The notes under the pieces are model-generated. The model was not told the origin of the DNA and did no database searches. It was given only the letters and a program-made list of their open reading frames with translations. DNA of 64,000 nucleotides, taken from the NCBI RefSeq assembly GCF_028476545.1, contig NW_026732268.1, positions 521,501 through 585,500 of the forward strand, in the 5' to 3' direction. Source of the stretch: Physella acuta. Taxonomy: Eukaryota > Mollusca > Gastropoda > Physidae. A program made the translations under genes and the position numbers. Shown here piece by piece: positions 39,501 through 44,900 of the stretch (position 1 is the stretch's first letter; the number at the start of each line of letters is the position of its first letter).

Positions 39501-39545
39501 CATTCTCACAATGCATGGATCCAAACCAAGAAAACTCTAAGTTGA
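7880..39545 (+). CDS. PKD1: Polycystin-1-like gene, 3' half (22 exons, spliced span)
   Basis: Polycystin-1 family membrane protein; family members are GPS-cleaved receptors that pair with TRPP (polycystin-2) channels in cilia and membranes. The 5' exons lie left of the window. Exons read: 7880-8058, 11557-11812, 12045-12240, 12607-12909, 16033-16367, 17850-18053, 18385-18480, 19347-19447, 19789-19893, 22619-22716, 22824-23038, 23125-23232, 27723-27985, 28673-28803, 30277-30352, 31254-31471, 32153-32238, 32802-33089, 36155-36289, 37071-37376, 38139-38312, 39399-39545. Phases match across each junction. Domain order is GAIN end, GPS, TM1, PLAT, TM2-3, acidic loop, TM4-6, polycystin domain, remaining TMs and coiled coil, which is the PKD1 order. 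The C-terminal coiled coil and the FRQVKF segment after the last TM favour PKD1 over PKD1L members, but orthology is untested. About 4 kb of coding sequence is spread over 31.7 kb because introns hold minisatellites. Exon ends rest on reading, not transcripts. Confidence 0.88.
8096..8420. repeat. Short tandem repeats, 44 bp unit x4-5
   Basis: A 44 bp unit containing TTTCATCTAAAACATGTC and GTCTGTATGCTTATAAC is repeated about four times from about 8198, ending in a decayed copy near 8420. It is preceded by two copies of ACCTCTGATAACATGAAACA. It lies in the intron after the GAIN exon, directly before the next minisatellite. Confidence 0.9.
8426..11556. repeat. Minisatellite, about 29/33 bp unit, ending at the GPS exon acceptor
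   Basis: About 100 copies of a unit containing GACCAATGACAGGCACCACC followed by AATCTGTTG or AATCAGTTTGTTG. Variants change AGG to AAG and insert TTTG. The last copy runs directly into the real 3' splice site of the GPS exon: TTTGTTGTTTGACCAG, then TGACCTGCGAGGCAC. That sequence resembles the unit itself (TTTGACCAATGAC..GGCAC), so the array looks grown from the intron-exon junction. Long frames on either strand here are repeat translations. Confidence 0.96.
11557..11812 (+). CDS. PKD1: PKD1-like exon: GPS autoproteolysis motif
   Basis: Starts after TTTGACCAG, completes the Asn codon left by the previous exon, and ends DFA before donor GTAAGT, phase 0. It contains a well-formed GPS: FCQYF, Trp in QQWSHDGC, then CVCNHLTSF. 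The conserved Cys, Trp, Cys, Cys-x-Cys and the HL/T cleavage tripeptide are all present. In the family, self-cleavage occurs between Leu and Thr and leaves the two chains non-covalently bound. The sequence before it (VQLSVAVYFSF) supplies the last GAIN strands. The residues needed for cleavage look intact. Confidence 0.92.
11824..11975. repeat. Short tandem repeat, about 39 bp x4
   Basis: Four diverged copies of an AT-rich unit with AAATAAAATAAAACTAGCAT and TTCTTATGTATGC in the short intron after the GPS exon. No gene is seen in it. Confidence 0.85.
12045..12240 (+). CDS. PKD1: PKD1-like exon: TM1 and start of PLAT domain
   Basis: Acceptor CTCTCTCTTCAG at 12044; starts NFDLATNPVVFIAVAILF. 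The hydrophobic run from PVVF to FILC is TM1, the first membrane pass after the GPS. A basic juxtamembrane stretch (LKRISKMPLCGR) follows, then the first PLAT strand, YQVTVVTGRHLGAG. It ends with one base of a Gly codon (phase 1) before donor GTAAAG at 12241. The last exon bases TTGGGTGCAG and the donor are the seed of the array that follows. Confidence 0.92.
12228..12524. repeat. Donor-derived minisatellite, 29 bp unit
   Basis: About ten copies of a 29 bp unit that joins exon-end TTGGGTGCAG to donor GTAAAGATCAGG. The first copy is the true exon end and donor of the TM1/PLAT exon. Each unit also has GTAGACAG just before TTGGGTGCAG, so every copy looks like a 10-base pseudo-exon flanked by AG and GT. 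Confidence 0.95.
12607..12909 (+). CDS. PKD1: PKD1-like exon: PLAT/LH2 domain
   Basis: Acceptor CCATTTAG; the first two bases finish the Gly codon. Carries most of the PLAT beta-sandwich: TSAHVGIKLYGSQ, then AFQRNCRDTFLIAHDDDLG, then KILIWHDNTGLSPSWYL, then NTWLSLD. The WHDN-G-SP-WYL block is the family hallmark. In polycystins PLAT sits in the first cytoplasmic loop and binds lipid and regulatory partners. Ends ALSQ plus one base (phase 1) before donor GTAGGC. Confidence 0.93.
12929..16006. repeat. Minisatellite, 24 bp unit
   Basis: About 125 copies of CACACACTTGTTCACCACATGAAC-like units, with a shortened 15 bp form (ACTTGTTCACCACATGA) and a form carrying CGAACAGTTG. It begins about 20 bases after the PLAT exon donor and stops about 25 bases before the next exon, so it fills the intron. 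The unit is a multiple of three without stops in several frames, which creates many spurious open frames on both strands. Blocks of mixed variants recur at several hundred base spacing. Confidence 0.97.
16033..16367 (+). CDS. PKD1: PKD1-like exon: end of PLAT loop, TM2 and TM3
   Basis: Acceptor CTAACTAG; starts by completing Gly, then ELEVRELEKKW. SGLLADSHTWLSL then SRFTRVQRLTCC is the polycystin segment between PLAT and TM2. TM2 is about TCCLTSVYLYMGINAVWYGAF, TM3 about EIVIAFVSTLSVVPVLVLL. Ends RSRCK, phase 0, at donor GTAGGT (16368). Length and content match the family. Confidence 0.92.
16361..16484. repeat. Donor triplication, about 43 bp unit
   Basis: Three copies starting with the real exon end and donor, GTGCAAG/GTAGGTCATTTGTCC. 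Copies two and three are each preceded by TCTAG, so GTGCAAG appears as a 7-base pseudo-exon between AG and GT. Confidence 0.93.
16485..17375. other. Intron, no gene seen
   Basis: AT-rich intron between the TM3 exon and the cytoplasmic-loop exon. It holds poly-A/AAAAAGAG runs near 16730-16785, a CA-rich microsatellite at about 16854-16893, and a small MITE (17123-17216). No coding signal is seen. Confidence 0.7.
17123..17216. mobile_element. hAT-type MITE, short copy (94 bp)
   Basis: Starts CAGTGTTTCTTCCAG and ends CTGGAAGACACATTG, imperfect terminal inverted repeats of 15 bp. Flanks TTGGGTAT and TTGTTTAA agree at 5 of 8 positions, a decayed 8 bp target duplication. It is the same family as the copy at 35505-35719, and the interior is C-rich. 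It is non-autonomous, with no coding sequence. Confidence 0.7.
17376..17692. repeat. Minisatellite, about 20 bp unit
   Basis: About 15 copies of TTTTTTATTGTGGCCAAAAA, with variation in T-run length. It lies in the intron before the DSMLRD exon. All three forward frames stay open through it, giving false open frames. Confidence 0.93.
17850..18053 (+). CDS. PKD1: PKD1-like exon: cytoplasmic loop with internal duplication
   Basis: Acceptor TTTTTTCCCAG; starts DSMLRDARRPSTARS, phase 0. An in-frame tandem duplication follows: IDALCDLSTGAPSY appears twice, from 17901 and 17958 (57 and 51 bp copies). Ends ESTTDSIP, phase 0, at a weak donor GTAATT. It lies in the large loop between TM3 and TM4, which is poorly conserved in the family. 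Confidence rests on the acceptor, phase and lack of stops. Confidence 0.75.
18385..18480 (+). CDS. PKD1: PKD1-like exon: basic loop segment
   Basis: Acceptor TTTATTCCAG; 32 codons, phase 0 at both ends, donor GTAACG. Reads LPTSLKRTHATVKRGKRSED and ends GQEQQK, highly charged, fitting the cytoplasmic loop. No known motif is seen. Confidence 0.72.
18604..19180. repeat. Minisatellite, 48 bp unit x about 12
   Basis: Unit contains CAGTAGATGACATGTGAAAG and ACAACATGACATATGTCAC. The palindrome GACATATGTC is in most copies. It is followed at 19219-19290 by T, G and C homopolymer-rich low-complexity DNA. It lies in the intron between two loop exons. Confidence 0.95.
19347..19447 (+). CDS. PKD1: PKD1-like exon: acidic coiled segment of loop
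   Basis: Starts DVDEVEDLDDKLDEM after TTTAAAG, which has a poor pyrimidine tract, and ends SSQDF plus two bases (phase 2) before donor GTAAAT. Heptad-like and highly acidic, then basic (AKAERKQKK). Phase 2 is matched by the single base that opens the next exon. The acceptor is the weakest part of the call. Confidence 0.68.
19603..19835. repeat. Acceptor-derived tandem repeat, 46 bp x5
   Basis: Five copies of a 46 bp unit: AG, then GTCTGTGAAAAGTATAATGG and on to TTTGACTC. The last copy is the true intron-exon junction of the next exon. In the first four the sequence continues TAATGACTAG, which would stop the frame, whereas the fifth reads GGATGACGACTGG and stays open. Confidence 0.95.
19789..19893 (+). 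CDS. PKD1: PKD1-like exon: acidic loop segment
   Basis: Start chosen at the fifth AG of the 46 bp repeat, because only this copy stays open. Reads SVKSIMDELFDSDDDWVTEG then PEEAAE plus two bases (phase 2), donor GTTTGG, which is non-optimal. An alternative donor a few bases on (GGTTTT) would give another phase. The DELFDSDDDW acidic patch resembles short acidic linear motifs in polycystin loops only in composition. Confidence 0.7.
19905..20200. repeat. Minisatellite, 7/14 bp unit
   Basis: Tandem GTAGGTTGTAGGCT units, about 40 heptamers. GTAGGT is a donor-like hexamer and recurs throughout. It lies about 12 bases downstream of the preceding exon's donor. Confidence 0.93.
20405..22412. repeat. 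Minisatellite, 17/24 bp unit
   Basis: About 110 copies of ACATAGCTACACTGACC (17 bp), mixed with a 24 bp form carrying an extra ACTGACC. Rare variants (CTTCACTGATCACATAG) recur near 21180, 21340 and 21590, which points to block copying. It fills the intron before the next loop exon. Confidence 0.96.
22619..22716 (+). CDS. PKD1: PKD1-like exon: loop segment before TM4
   Basis: Acceptor GACAGCAG is a NAGNAG site (a start at 22616 adds one residue). By phase (2 in, 1 out) the frame reads AKENCGSCDASAGHW then SFSSKTSGG, with donor GTCAGT at 22717. Another frame is also open here (ELRKIVDHV...) but fails the phase test on the 3' side. I recognise neither peptide, so the choice depends on phase alone. 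Confidence 0.6.
22824..23038 (+). CDS. PKD1: PKD1-like exon: TM4 and TM5
   Basis: Acceptor TTTTTGTAG; begins by finishing Gly, then VNAIKGEKNSS. SLPPWCVYVSYAICF is the strongly conserved polycystin start of TM4, followed by LWYGYKFGQAIALKWIVSL and SLFASILIVEPLK (TM5). Phase 0 at donor GTACAT. Matches the family closely. Confidence 0.93.
23125..23232 (+). CDS. PKD1: PKD1-like exon: end of TM5 and loop
   Basis: Acceptor CATGACACAG; reads VVAAAVLSVVLSRHW then GDPGMIDIQPAVESSQQLK, phase 0 in and out. It completes the TM5 helix after VEPLK, as in polycystins. The donor GTCAAA is weak, but the next exon joins in frame. Confidence 0.87.
23240..24052. repeat. Minisatellite, 24 bp unit
   Basis: About 33 copies of ACATCACACATCATTGTGCT plus ACCC. 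It begins within 15 bases of the upstream donor. The stop-free 24 bp unit gives false long frames on both strands. Confidence 0.96.
24053..27600. repeat. Minisatellite, 25 bp unit
   Basis: About 140 copies of GTGTTGAGTTGGGTGTTGTA plus TTGAA/TAGAA/TTAAA. It directly abuts the previous, unrelated array in the same intron. Mosaic blocks of the three endings and of a GGTTAGG variant recur. Confidence 0.96.
27723..27985 (+). CDS. PKD1: PKD1-like exon: TM6 and start of extracellular loop
   Basis: Acceptor GTGTCACACAG; TVKFKPLAGFALLHALEEG then the basic RKKERLRIMIREVF and TM6 (FVFLAMLLVFLAIVYINYG). In the family TM6 leads to the large extracellular polycystin (TOP) domain. After TM6 there is a short coding repeat, NKLHSNLHNKLHSK, unusually His/Asn-rich. 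Ends DIK plus AG (phase 2), donor GTTAGC. Confidence 0.92.
27995..28643. repeat. Minisatellite, 26/32 bp unit
   Basis: About 22 copies of GTTAGAGCCAGAATATGAGT plus GTTGAA, with a longer form carrying ATTCAGA. The unit start GTTAG and end GTTGAA resemble the neighbouring donor region (GTTAGCATTGAATGAATGTTGAA), so it may derive from it. Confidence 0.94.
28673..28803 (+). CDS. PKD1: PKD1-like exon: polycystin domain, first part
   Basis: Acceptor TTTTCCTTCAG; the first base completes Ser. Reads SGQFWQWSQDVLAKVLHQL then GHLLGPAQLRQLQ. FWxW followed by GP-QLRQLR matches the start of the polycystin extracellular domain. A second AG nine bases in (GGTCAG/TTCTGG) offers an in-frame alternative start. 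Phase 1 at donor GTTGGG. Confidence 0.88.
28804..29022. other. Intron, no gene seen
   Basis: Contains two diverged copies of a segment with AACCAATCAA(A) and TTTAATTCT. Otherwise nothing is recognised before the next array. Confidence 0.6.
29023..30190. repeat. Minisatellite, 27 bp unit
   Basis: About 43 copies of TGCAAATCTTGATGTATCAT plus TGCGTGG/TGCATGG. The 27 bp unit is stop-free in several frames, giving open frames of up to about 390 codons with no protein meaning. Confidence 0.97.
30277..30352 (+). CDS. PKD1: PKD1-like exon: polycystin domain, second part
   Basis: Acceptor CAACTGACCACAG; 76 bases, phase 1 in and 2 out. Reads QCLDQAVTEIVKAGVEANG then ASP. Donor GTGAGG. A short exon, supported mainly by matching phases on both sides. 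Confidence 0.72.
30385..30960. repeat. Minisatellite, 22 bp unit
   Basis: About 26 copies of CAGTTTGTACACATTGACCA plus CT/CC. It lies in the intron inside the polycystin domain. Confidence 0.95.
31035..31200. repeat. Tandem repeat, 44 bp x4
   Basis: Units contain AGCTTAAAATAGACCTACAT and TTTTTTTCTTGATC at 44-base spacing. It lies just upstream of the next exon's acceptor. Confidence 0.9.
31254..31471 (+). CDS. PKD1: PKD1-like exon: polycystin domain core
   Basis: Acceptor ATTTGTGCAG. Frame chosen by phase: PSKFGELQLYPGSGLVELL then LHQLEEKGWIQRVTRVVFVEFTLY and LILEFPTT plus one base. W-I-x-R-x-TR-x-VFVEFTLY and LEFPxTG are the hallmark polycystin motifs. A second open frame over the same bases (QAFQIWRT...) is a shadow. 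Phase 1 at donor GTAAGT. Confidence 0.93.
31448..31900. repeat. Donor-derived minisatellite, 32 bp unit
   Basis: About 14 copies of exon-end AGAGTTTCCTACAACTG joined to donor GTAAGTTGATATCTT. The first copy is the real exon end. Within each later unit TCTTAG precedes AGTTTCCTACAACTG, so each could act as a 15-base micro-exon that keeps phase. Confidence 0.96.
31995..32150. repeat. Tandem repeat, 32 bp x4-5
   Basis: Copies of AATCAAAATGTGATGTTTTA plus GAAGTGTTGATG, ending next to the acceptor ATGTATCTTCAG of the next exon. Confidence 0.9.
32153..32238 (+). CDS. PKD1: PKD1-like exon: end of polycystin domain
   Basis: Acceptor GTATCTTCAG; completes Gly, then SAVTSSSILTEKLMRFVPG and VDPLMVCQ, leading into TM7. 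Phase 0. The donor GTCCAT is weak. The following exon continues the same hydrophobic helix. Confidence 0.87.
32272..32801. repeat. Acceptor-derived minisatellite, 22/17 bp unit
   Basis: About 25 copies of ATTATCTTCTGTCATCCAAC plus AG; the short form lacks five bases. Every unit ends in a usable 3' splice site, CTTCTGTCATCCAACAG. The last one is followed by the real exon, which begins ATTATCTTCTTCC, nearly identical to the unit. Confidence 0.96.
32802..33089 (+). CDS. PKD1: PKD1-like exon: TM7-TM8 and start of TM9
   Basis: Starts at the final ATCCAACAG: IIFFLFVIYLTTILTMRV (TM7), REKSQFLTQLWNWVDLLICC (loop and TM8), LANTAAPAQLSQVF and STHACLVFLFSLK. 96 codons, phase 0, donor GTGAGG. TQLWNWVDLL resembles the conserved polycystin N-x-W-x-D segment before TM8. 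The reading frame stays open for 2.5 kb into the following array, but the exon ends here by splice logic. Confidence 0.92.
33078..35915. repeat. Donor-derived minisatellite, 36 bp unit, split by a MITE
   Basis: About 72 copies of TTAGTCTAAAG/GTAAGGTTC plus ATGCATGTTTGTATG. The first copy is the real exon end and donor (GTGAGG). Variants CTACAG, GATTACATG and a rare TTAGAC recur. The rare TTAGAC and GTAAGTGTCC variants repeat at exactly 756 bases (21 units). The 36 bp unit is stop-free in the exon frame, so an open frame of about 1,100 codons results; it is not a protein. A hAT MITE sits at 35505-35719. Confidence 0.97.
35505..35719. mobile_element. hAT-type MITE, 215 bp, perfect 8 bp target duplication
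   Basis: Begins CAGTGTTTCTTCCAG and ends CTGGAAGAAACTCTG (imperfect inverted repeats). It is flanked by TAAAGGTA on both sides (35497-35504 and 35720-35727), which is array sequence. The interior has G- and C-runs. Non-autonomous. It must be younger than the unit it broke. Confidence 0.92.
36001..36154. repeat. Acceptor-derived tandem repeat, 32 bp x5
   Basis: Copies of TGAATAATCAACTTTTTGAA plus CATTTGATTTAG at 32-base spacing. The last copy ends TGATTTAG, which is the true acceptor of the next exon. Confidence 0.93.
36155..36289 (+). CDS. PKD1: PKD1-like exon: TM10 region
   Basis: Follows CTGATTTAG. Reads ILRQSRYCKPLYKLYMTFC then APVLGTLLIFSLLTLTYGQLGYL, 45 codons, phase 0, donor GTGAGT. 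Family homologues have ILRxxRFV... and LLxFLLLLLAYAQLG, a good match. Confidence 0.93.
36261..36420. repeat. Donor triplication carrying 29 exon bases, 53 bp x3
   Basis: Three copies of CTCTGACCTATGGCCAGCTG plus GGATATCTG/GTGAGTTGTG, starting at 36261, 36314 and 36367. The first is exon plus donor; the other two are nearly exact and lie in the intron. Confidence 0.95.
36468..36704. mobile_element. hAT-type MITE, 237 bp
   Basis: Starts CAGTGCCGGCGCCAGG and ends AGCGCCGGCCCTG. Flanks CCCACATG and CCCACACG match at 7 of 8, a target duplication. The C-run interior (TTTGCACTCCCCC, CAAACTTTCAATTTG) is shared with the MITE at 47175-47365. No coding sequence. Confidence 0.85.
36725..36875. repeat. 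Minisatellite, 12 bp unit
   Basis: About 12 copies of GGGAGAATGTGT, stop-free in the forward frames. Confidence 0.93.
37071..37376 (+). CDS. PKD1: PKD1-like exon: last TM segments
   Basis: Acceptor AACTCCGCAG. IYGPFTFVCRSFPSTLTFLL then HEVLTHLYLMSYAVCVYGL and ALMLAALSWSYRW (last TM), followed by DFELMELMLSYLKTIIG and HKAKP. 102 codons, phase 0, donor GTAAGA. The tail DFELMELML matches the DYEMVELFL block of PKD1. Confidence 0.93.
37385..37937. repeat. Minisatellite, about 32 bp, G-run unit
   Basis: About 17 copies of AAGGTCAGACTAGACCAAAT plus AGAGGGGGGAT. G-runs of 6 to 15 bases recur in each unit on the + (sense) strand. Confidence 0.95.
38139..38312 (+). CDS. PKD1: PKD1-like exon: C-terminal tail
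   Basis: Acceptor TTTTCAAG. Begins AFRQVKFVGQPSLPSRP; FRxKVRFEG follows the last TM in PKD1. A Ser/Pro-rich stretch (RPASPSPNRSP) is followed by the start of a coiled coil (STLQSSWDQVLQTLDK). Phase 0, donor GTGGGG, which is non-canonical at +3 to +5 but is in the right place. Confidence 0.88.
38300..39350. repeat. Donor-derived minisatellite, 21/22 bp unit
   Basis: About 48 copies of GTGGGGACAAATGGTGGACA plus AG; a 21 bp form has ACAAACAGTGG. The exon ends TTGGACAAG/GTGGGGACAAA, so exon end plus donor is the unit. Six-frame openness here (frames up to about 400 codons) is due to the repeat. Confidence 0.96.
39399..39545 (+). CDS. PKD1: PKD1-like last exon: coiled coil and stop
   Basis: Acceptor CATGTTTCAG. 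LEKMHEAEAASLEHLEGAV continues the heptads of the previous exon (QVLQTLDK/LEKMHEAEAASLEHL), forming the C-terminal coiled coil through which PKD1 pairs with PKD2 in the family. It then reads SLWLSRRHKDFF and ends at TGA 39543-39545. Confidence 0.88.
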   Translation: MEKMHEAEAASLEHLEGAVSLWLSRRHKDFFSKTHSHNAWIQTKKTLS

Positions 39546-41620
39546 TTCAGGTAGAAAGAGATCTCTTTATTCAGTTTGACGGAAGTATTTTCTTGTTGCA
39601 GCCCTTTGTCTGACCTTCTCTTTCCACCTGTGATCTCACCTTTCTGTGTTCAAGTGTTTAAGTCAAGATGTAGTCAAGAGAAATATTTGTAATTAATTTA
39701 TTAATTAATTAATTTTAAAAAAAGAGAGATTTAAGTGTCAATCAATCTATAACACATTTTTAACAACAAGCTTTATAAATGCACTATTATTTATGAAACA
39801 ATAAATAAAAGTTAGATTGCTCAAAGCAAAAGGTAGTTAATCGCAAAATATGTATTTATACTACCCGCTTTTGGCAATATTTGCGTACCAGATAATTTAT
39901 GTATATAATATTAAATCTGAGAATTTATAGCAGTTTCATGTTTGATATGATAATTGATTGAATAAAAATTGCATCCTTACTTTGATATTTTTGTTTAGGT
40001 CTACATCTGGACATCTTTACATTTACAACTGTGACAGTTTGTAAAAACTTTTGAGTTACAACGTGGCACCACATCTAAAGCAGCCATTTCACTTCCAGAA
40101 ACTTTGATCTTCAGTGACAGCACAAAAACATTTATTTCTTTTTAAATTTAATTATATGTTAATTTAGTCATCAAAAATAAATGTAAGAATAAAGGGGAGA
40201 AAACTGGTGATGGCTGTGTCAGCCTGTATACAAGGCAGGCTTTGGTCACATGGTGGACACCAACCACTGGCATGGGGCAAATAACTGTCTTTTAGAGAAT
40301 GCTGATAGGTTTTAAAGTCAATAATTTTTGTCATATGTGTTGTCGTTACTAAAAAGTAAAAAATAAAACAAATACAAAAAACGTCATAATAATAAGCTTT
40401 TCAGTGTACTGAAAATAAGAGAATTTAATAAACTTGCTTTCACTTTATCATTTTCAGTGCATTTAAAATCTTAATAAATAATATTATATATGCTCGTAAT
40501 AAAATAAAATTATATATGCTCGTAATAAAATAAAATTATATATGCTTGTAATTAAATGAAATTATGTATGCTTGTAATTAAATGAAATTATGTATGCTTG
40601 TAATTAAATGAAATTATGTATGCTTGTTATTAAATAAAATTATATATGCTTGTAATTAAATTATATATGCTTGTAATTAAATAAAATTATATATGCTTGT
40701 AATTAAATGAAATTATATATGCTTGTAATTAAATGAAATTATATATGCTCGTAATTAAATGAAATTATGTATGCTTGTAATTAAATTAAATTATGTATGC
40801 TTGTAATTAATAAAATTATATATGCTTGTAGTTAAGTTTATCGATTAAAAAAATTTATAAAATTTTGAAATTATGGTGAACTTGATATTATATTCAATTC
40901 TTGAAGTAATTAGATTGTATGATATGCTTTGTAGTTGTTAGATTATATATACCATAGTCTACAGATTGTCCATTTAATTTATTTAGTTTCAATCCACATT
41001 AATAATTTATTGGGCTCTATACCAACCATTTAAACGCACAAAAATTGGGCTCTATACCAATCATGAATCTTTTTAAATCTTTTATGAATAATTTAATTTT
41101 TTACATTTCTACTAGAATTAATGTTAAAAAAAAATGTCTATAGTTCATTGTTTTATTTAAATTAATTATCAGTATTTAACAACCTTTTTGTATAATTACC
41201 AAAAATAATTTTTATTTTGTCAAATAAAAGTTTGAACGAAGATCCAGGTGTTCTTTTCTTGTAACAAAATATTAATCTTTGGTATCAGTAGCAAGCATTG
41301 ATGTGACATTATGCAATCCCTATATAACTCCAGCTGAAAAAAAAAGATTAATATACAACAATTATCATATCCGTGGACCCTTGTGTAGCCTTGGTACAAA
41401 ACCACAACTCTCCATTGTAATCAATTCTGGGTGGTTCATCCACGACATTCAGGCTGCTTCTGCTTCACTGACAGCTGATCTCTTCCAACCCTCCCCAAAT
41501 GAAAAAAAAAAAATTATATGTATGTATGTATGTGTAAATATACAAATGTGTATATTAATTTTTTTCTGGATGTATTTTAATTTTTTTTGAAGCTACGCAC
41601 TTTTGGGCTAAACTTCTTCC
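39546..41620 (+). other. PKD1-like 3' UTR and AT-rich intergenic DNA
   Basis: Candidate polyadenylation signals are AATAAA at 39800 and 39804 and several further on. It holds a 26-28 bp AT-rich tandem repeat (about 40476-40830, unit with TATATATGCTTGTAATTAAA) and a doubled TTGGGCTCTATACCAA near 41007 and 41048. A 103-codon frame at 41279-41590 has no recognisable product. No gene is supported. Confidence 0.6.
40476..40832. repeat. AT-rich tandem repeat, about 27 bp
   Basis: About 13 copies of a unit with TTATATATGCTTGTAATTAA, varying by AAATGAAA/AAATAAAA. It lies downstream of the PKD1-like stop, possibly within the 3' UTR. Confidence 0.92.
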
Positions 41621-41627
41621 TTTTTTT

Positions 41628-41935
41628 TTTACTTTCTCATGTATACCAAGTATAGAGAAAGTCTTGTAATCGTGCAAAAAAAAATCGAGATTTTTACAAA
41701 TCTCAACGTTTTACACCTCACTGATACAGAAAAACATAATTTTGCAATCTTGTCCTTATGTCTGTGTGTCTGCGTGTAAACACGATAACTTGAGTACCGT
41801 TACAGCTAGGTTGATGAAATTTCATATATAAATATTTTATCAAAATCGTAGATCCGTATCAACTTTTGAGCGATTTCTGATAACCGGAAGTGGTACTTTT
41901 TTTACTTTGAATTTTTCAAAAGCCTGTAATATAAT
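41628..41935. repeat. Interspersed repeat fragment, unclassified
   Basis: Contains AGTATAGAGAAAGTCTTGTA, then AACACGATAACTTGAGTACC and CTAGGTTGATGAAATTTCAT. The style is that of dispersed repeats common in mollusc genomes (recollection, not searched). It is broken off at the right by the LTR sequence. Confidence 0.4.
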
Positions 41936-44900
41936 AGATTGACGATAGAAGCATGTGGTTGTATATAACGTTTATTGGGTCTAACTACATGATGGTACCA
42001 CAGAGAGAGGGAGGACGGAAGGAAGTACAATGCACAAGGGACATCACTCAAGATAACAATATAAATATAATACTAATACAGAAGAGTGAGTTCCCTTGAC
42101 CTCACAATTATCTCAATCTATTACATCCCTTTACCCTTAGAACACAATAACACATCTCTCAATAGAACAATTGATGGTATCCTAAAATCACCAATTATAT
42201 TGTAACATGAACACTATGGTAGATTACATCCTTACAAACAATGCACAATATGTTACAACATAATTAAAATACAAAACAATAATGTCAAAGTCCTCTTGAC
42301 CTTTAAAATCATAGGTCTAACTTATTTGGGACTTTGATTGTCCTGCTTGACCTTCTCAGTGGCTTTTGATTTGGTGACTCAAGATTCTGACCATCTGGAT
42401 TCTCTATCTCAGGAGGTCTAGGATTTAAATCATTAACTCCAGAATTTACATTTTCTGACTCCAGACAACTTGGTTCACTCATATCAACAGAACTTGGTTG
42501 TGGAACAAACTGAGTTGGTGTGAACTGATCAGATTTGGTGGGATTGACAGATTCACACTTATTATCTGCACAAGTTATTTTTAACTTTATAAGGCACAGG
42601 TCCTGTACATTGAACAATTTGACCTGGTATCCATTTTTCCTTTCTCCCATAATTTCTTAGATACACATTCTTATTAACACCAAATTCTCTTTCAATGCAT
42701 GAGTTGTCATGATTTAATGGAACTATTTTTGAATTGGCATCTGAAAGTATTAAATGGCAAAAAATCTTTTTTTTTCTTTTGATGTTACCCTTTTAGTTTC
42801 TGTAAGTGCTAATGATGTTAGCAAAGTTGTTTGATGATCACATTCCTTCTTACTAATGTATTCTCTTTAAAACATTTGAAATTGCCATATCACCATAATC
42901 ATTTATTAAGTTACAAGTACTTTGTTTAGGCAACTCTGACTGATAATGGACTGCATCTTCTCCATCTTTTATATTATCTTCACAAAGGGTTTTAATTTCT
43001 TATTTTATATGGCCTTAAGTCATCATTCACAGACTCTTCAGGCCAACCATTCATACAGTGCTCATATACTTTTATTAAGCACTCATCTTTTTGTGTTTCT
43101 CTTTTAATATCATTCACATTTATATTGGAGTTATCCATGATAGTGAAGAGAACAAATACATCTTCTGGTACATAGCTCAGGCTCTGGTTTTTTTTTAAAG
43201 GTAATCTACTAAGACTATCTGCACTATTCTCAGATCCAGGTTTGTATTTCAATTCATAATTGTATGCAGTTAGTGTGATAGCCCATCTTTGAATTCTTGG
43301 TGAGGCATGCTCAGGTAGGGTTTTGTTTTCTCCAAATAAACCTAGCAATGGTTTATGATCTGTAAAGATGGTGAACTTCCTACCAAACAGAAACTTATGA
43401 AATTTCTTAACACCAAAAATGATGCCTAAGCCTTCCCTATGTGAGCGGGTGAATGGATTTTTTTGTATTTTATTTGTTGCGAATCTGGGAGTGCATGGTG
43501 GTCCAATGGGGAACGGCACGGAGTCCCCTTCCGTCCGAAGCGGTCATTATAAATTGACCGCTCGGAGTGATTTTCTTCCTTTTTTTGACCCGCGGCGAGA
43601 TGTAGGTCGGGTCAGGTTTCCGCGTGGCGCACCGCACGCGTGGAGGTATTTGTTTTTTTATACTTTATCTTTACGTGATTTGTATGAATGCGACTGTCGA
43701 TGTTTCTCGTTTTCTTTCATTTTCGTCTAAAACGAGATAGTGAGCATCGGCATGTCTGGTATGCACGTGGTGTGTTATTTTGTTATTTTGAATTAAAATG
43801 TATTTTTGGTGTTTTCTAAACCCGTGGCGTGTGTTTCGGACCACGTGGTTTAGGCCAGTGTGTTTAGGAGTGTTTCCTAAACTGGTGTGAATGCGTGTGT
43901 GCATTTACTTGATTGTTTTATGATATGTTGTTATTGACTAGGATTGGCTTAGTCAATAGTCAGTTGGTTAGACAGTAATTAGATTAGTATATTTTAGTTG
44001 CCTCGAGTTTTAGGTTGTTTAAAATTAATGTGTGTGCTGTTTCGTGCAACGTCATGTTGAGTATCGCTTGCTTTGTGTCTGCCTTCATTGGGGCCTTAGC
44101 GGAGTGTGTTAACTGTAATGTTATCAATATAGATGTTGTTTATGTAGACCAATGGCTTCGGGCTGCTCCTTGTGTAGGAAAGATTGGTTCTACAATGAAT
44201 TTGTTTACACGTTATTTTTAAGTTGCTAGTTCTTCTTTAGACAGTGGTTAGTTTTGCTTTTGAGAATTGCTTTTAGAATTGTATAGTAGGGATTAGTTTT
44301 ACTCGAGGCTTTAGCTAGATAGTAGTAGTAGGTAGCATTTTGAACTTGTGTATATATTTATGTATATATCTGCCATTACCATGCATTTTTCTTAAGTTTT
44401 CCTTTTCTTTTTCTCTTCCCCCCCCCTTCCAGTGAGGTTGCTTGTGCAACTTGGCTGGGTGTTTGGTTATATATGAATTGTTGTGTTTGATGTAAAAAGT
44501 TTGTTTCGTTTGGTTCTGTTTTGTGTCAGTTTATATCTATTCTTTTTTTATAACTTTTGGTTCCATACAATAAATTTTATTAACTGTAAAAGTTTTTGTT
44601 TTATTTTAGTAGCTTATTATTTAGACTAAGGTTAGGGTTTAACCACTGTGGGTTCTACCACGGTTGCACTGACCGGACAGTAGTTAAGTAGATAAGCCTA
44701 GGGAAGGGTAAGACTAGATTTTAAGGTATCCCCCCCTAGCAGGGCTTACACCTATCTAACTGAGAATAATTTTTCTCAGCCTGGTTCAAAGATCTACTGG
44801 CAAAAGCAATGGGTCTGTCACCCTTCTCATCCATGTGGGACAAGACTGCTCCTACACCATCTGGTGAAGCATCACATGTTAATATAAGTCTTTTCCCTGG

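Noticed and set aside
38230-39524. Pro/Cys-rich minus-strand frames of about 360-410 codons
   Set aside because: Shadows of the 21/22 bp donor array in the PKD1-like gene.
41279-41590. A 103-codon frame downstream of the PKD1-like gene
   Set aside because: No recognised motif, no splice or start context, AT-rich ending; not supported as a gene.
44015-44221. Small open frame inside the 1.3 kb LTR
   Set aside because: Short, low complexity, lies within a probable LTR that has no coding role.
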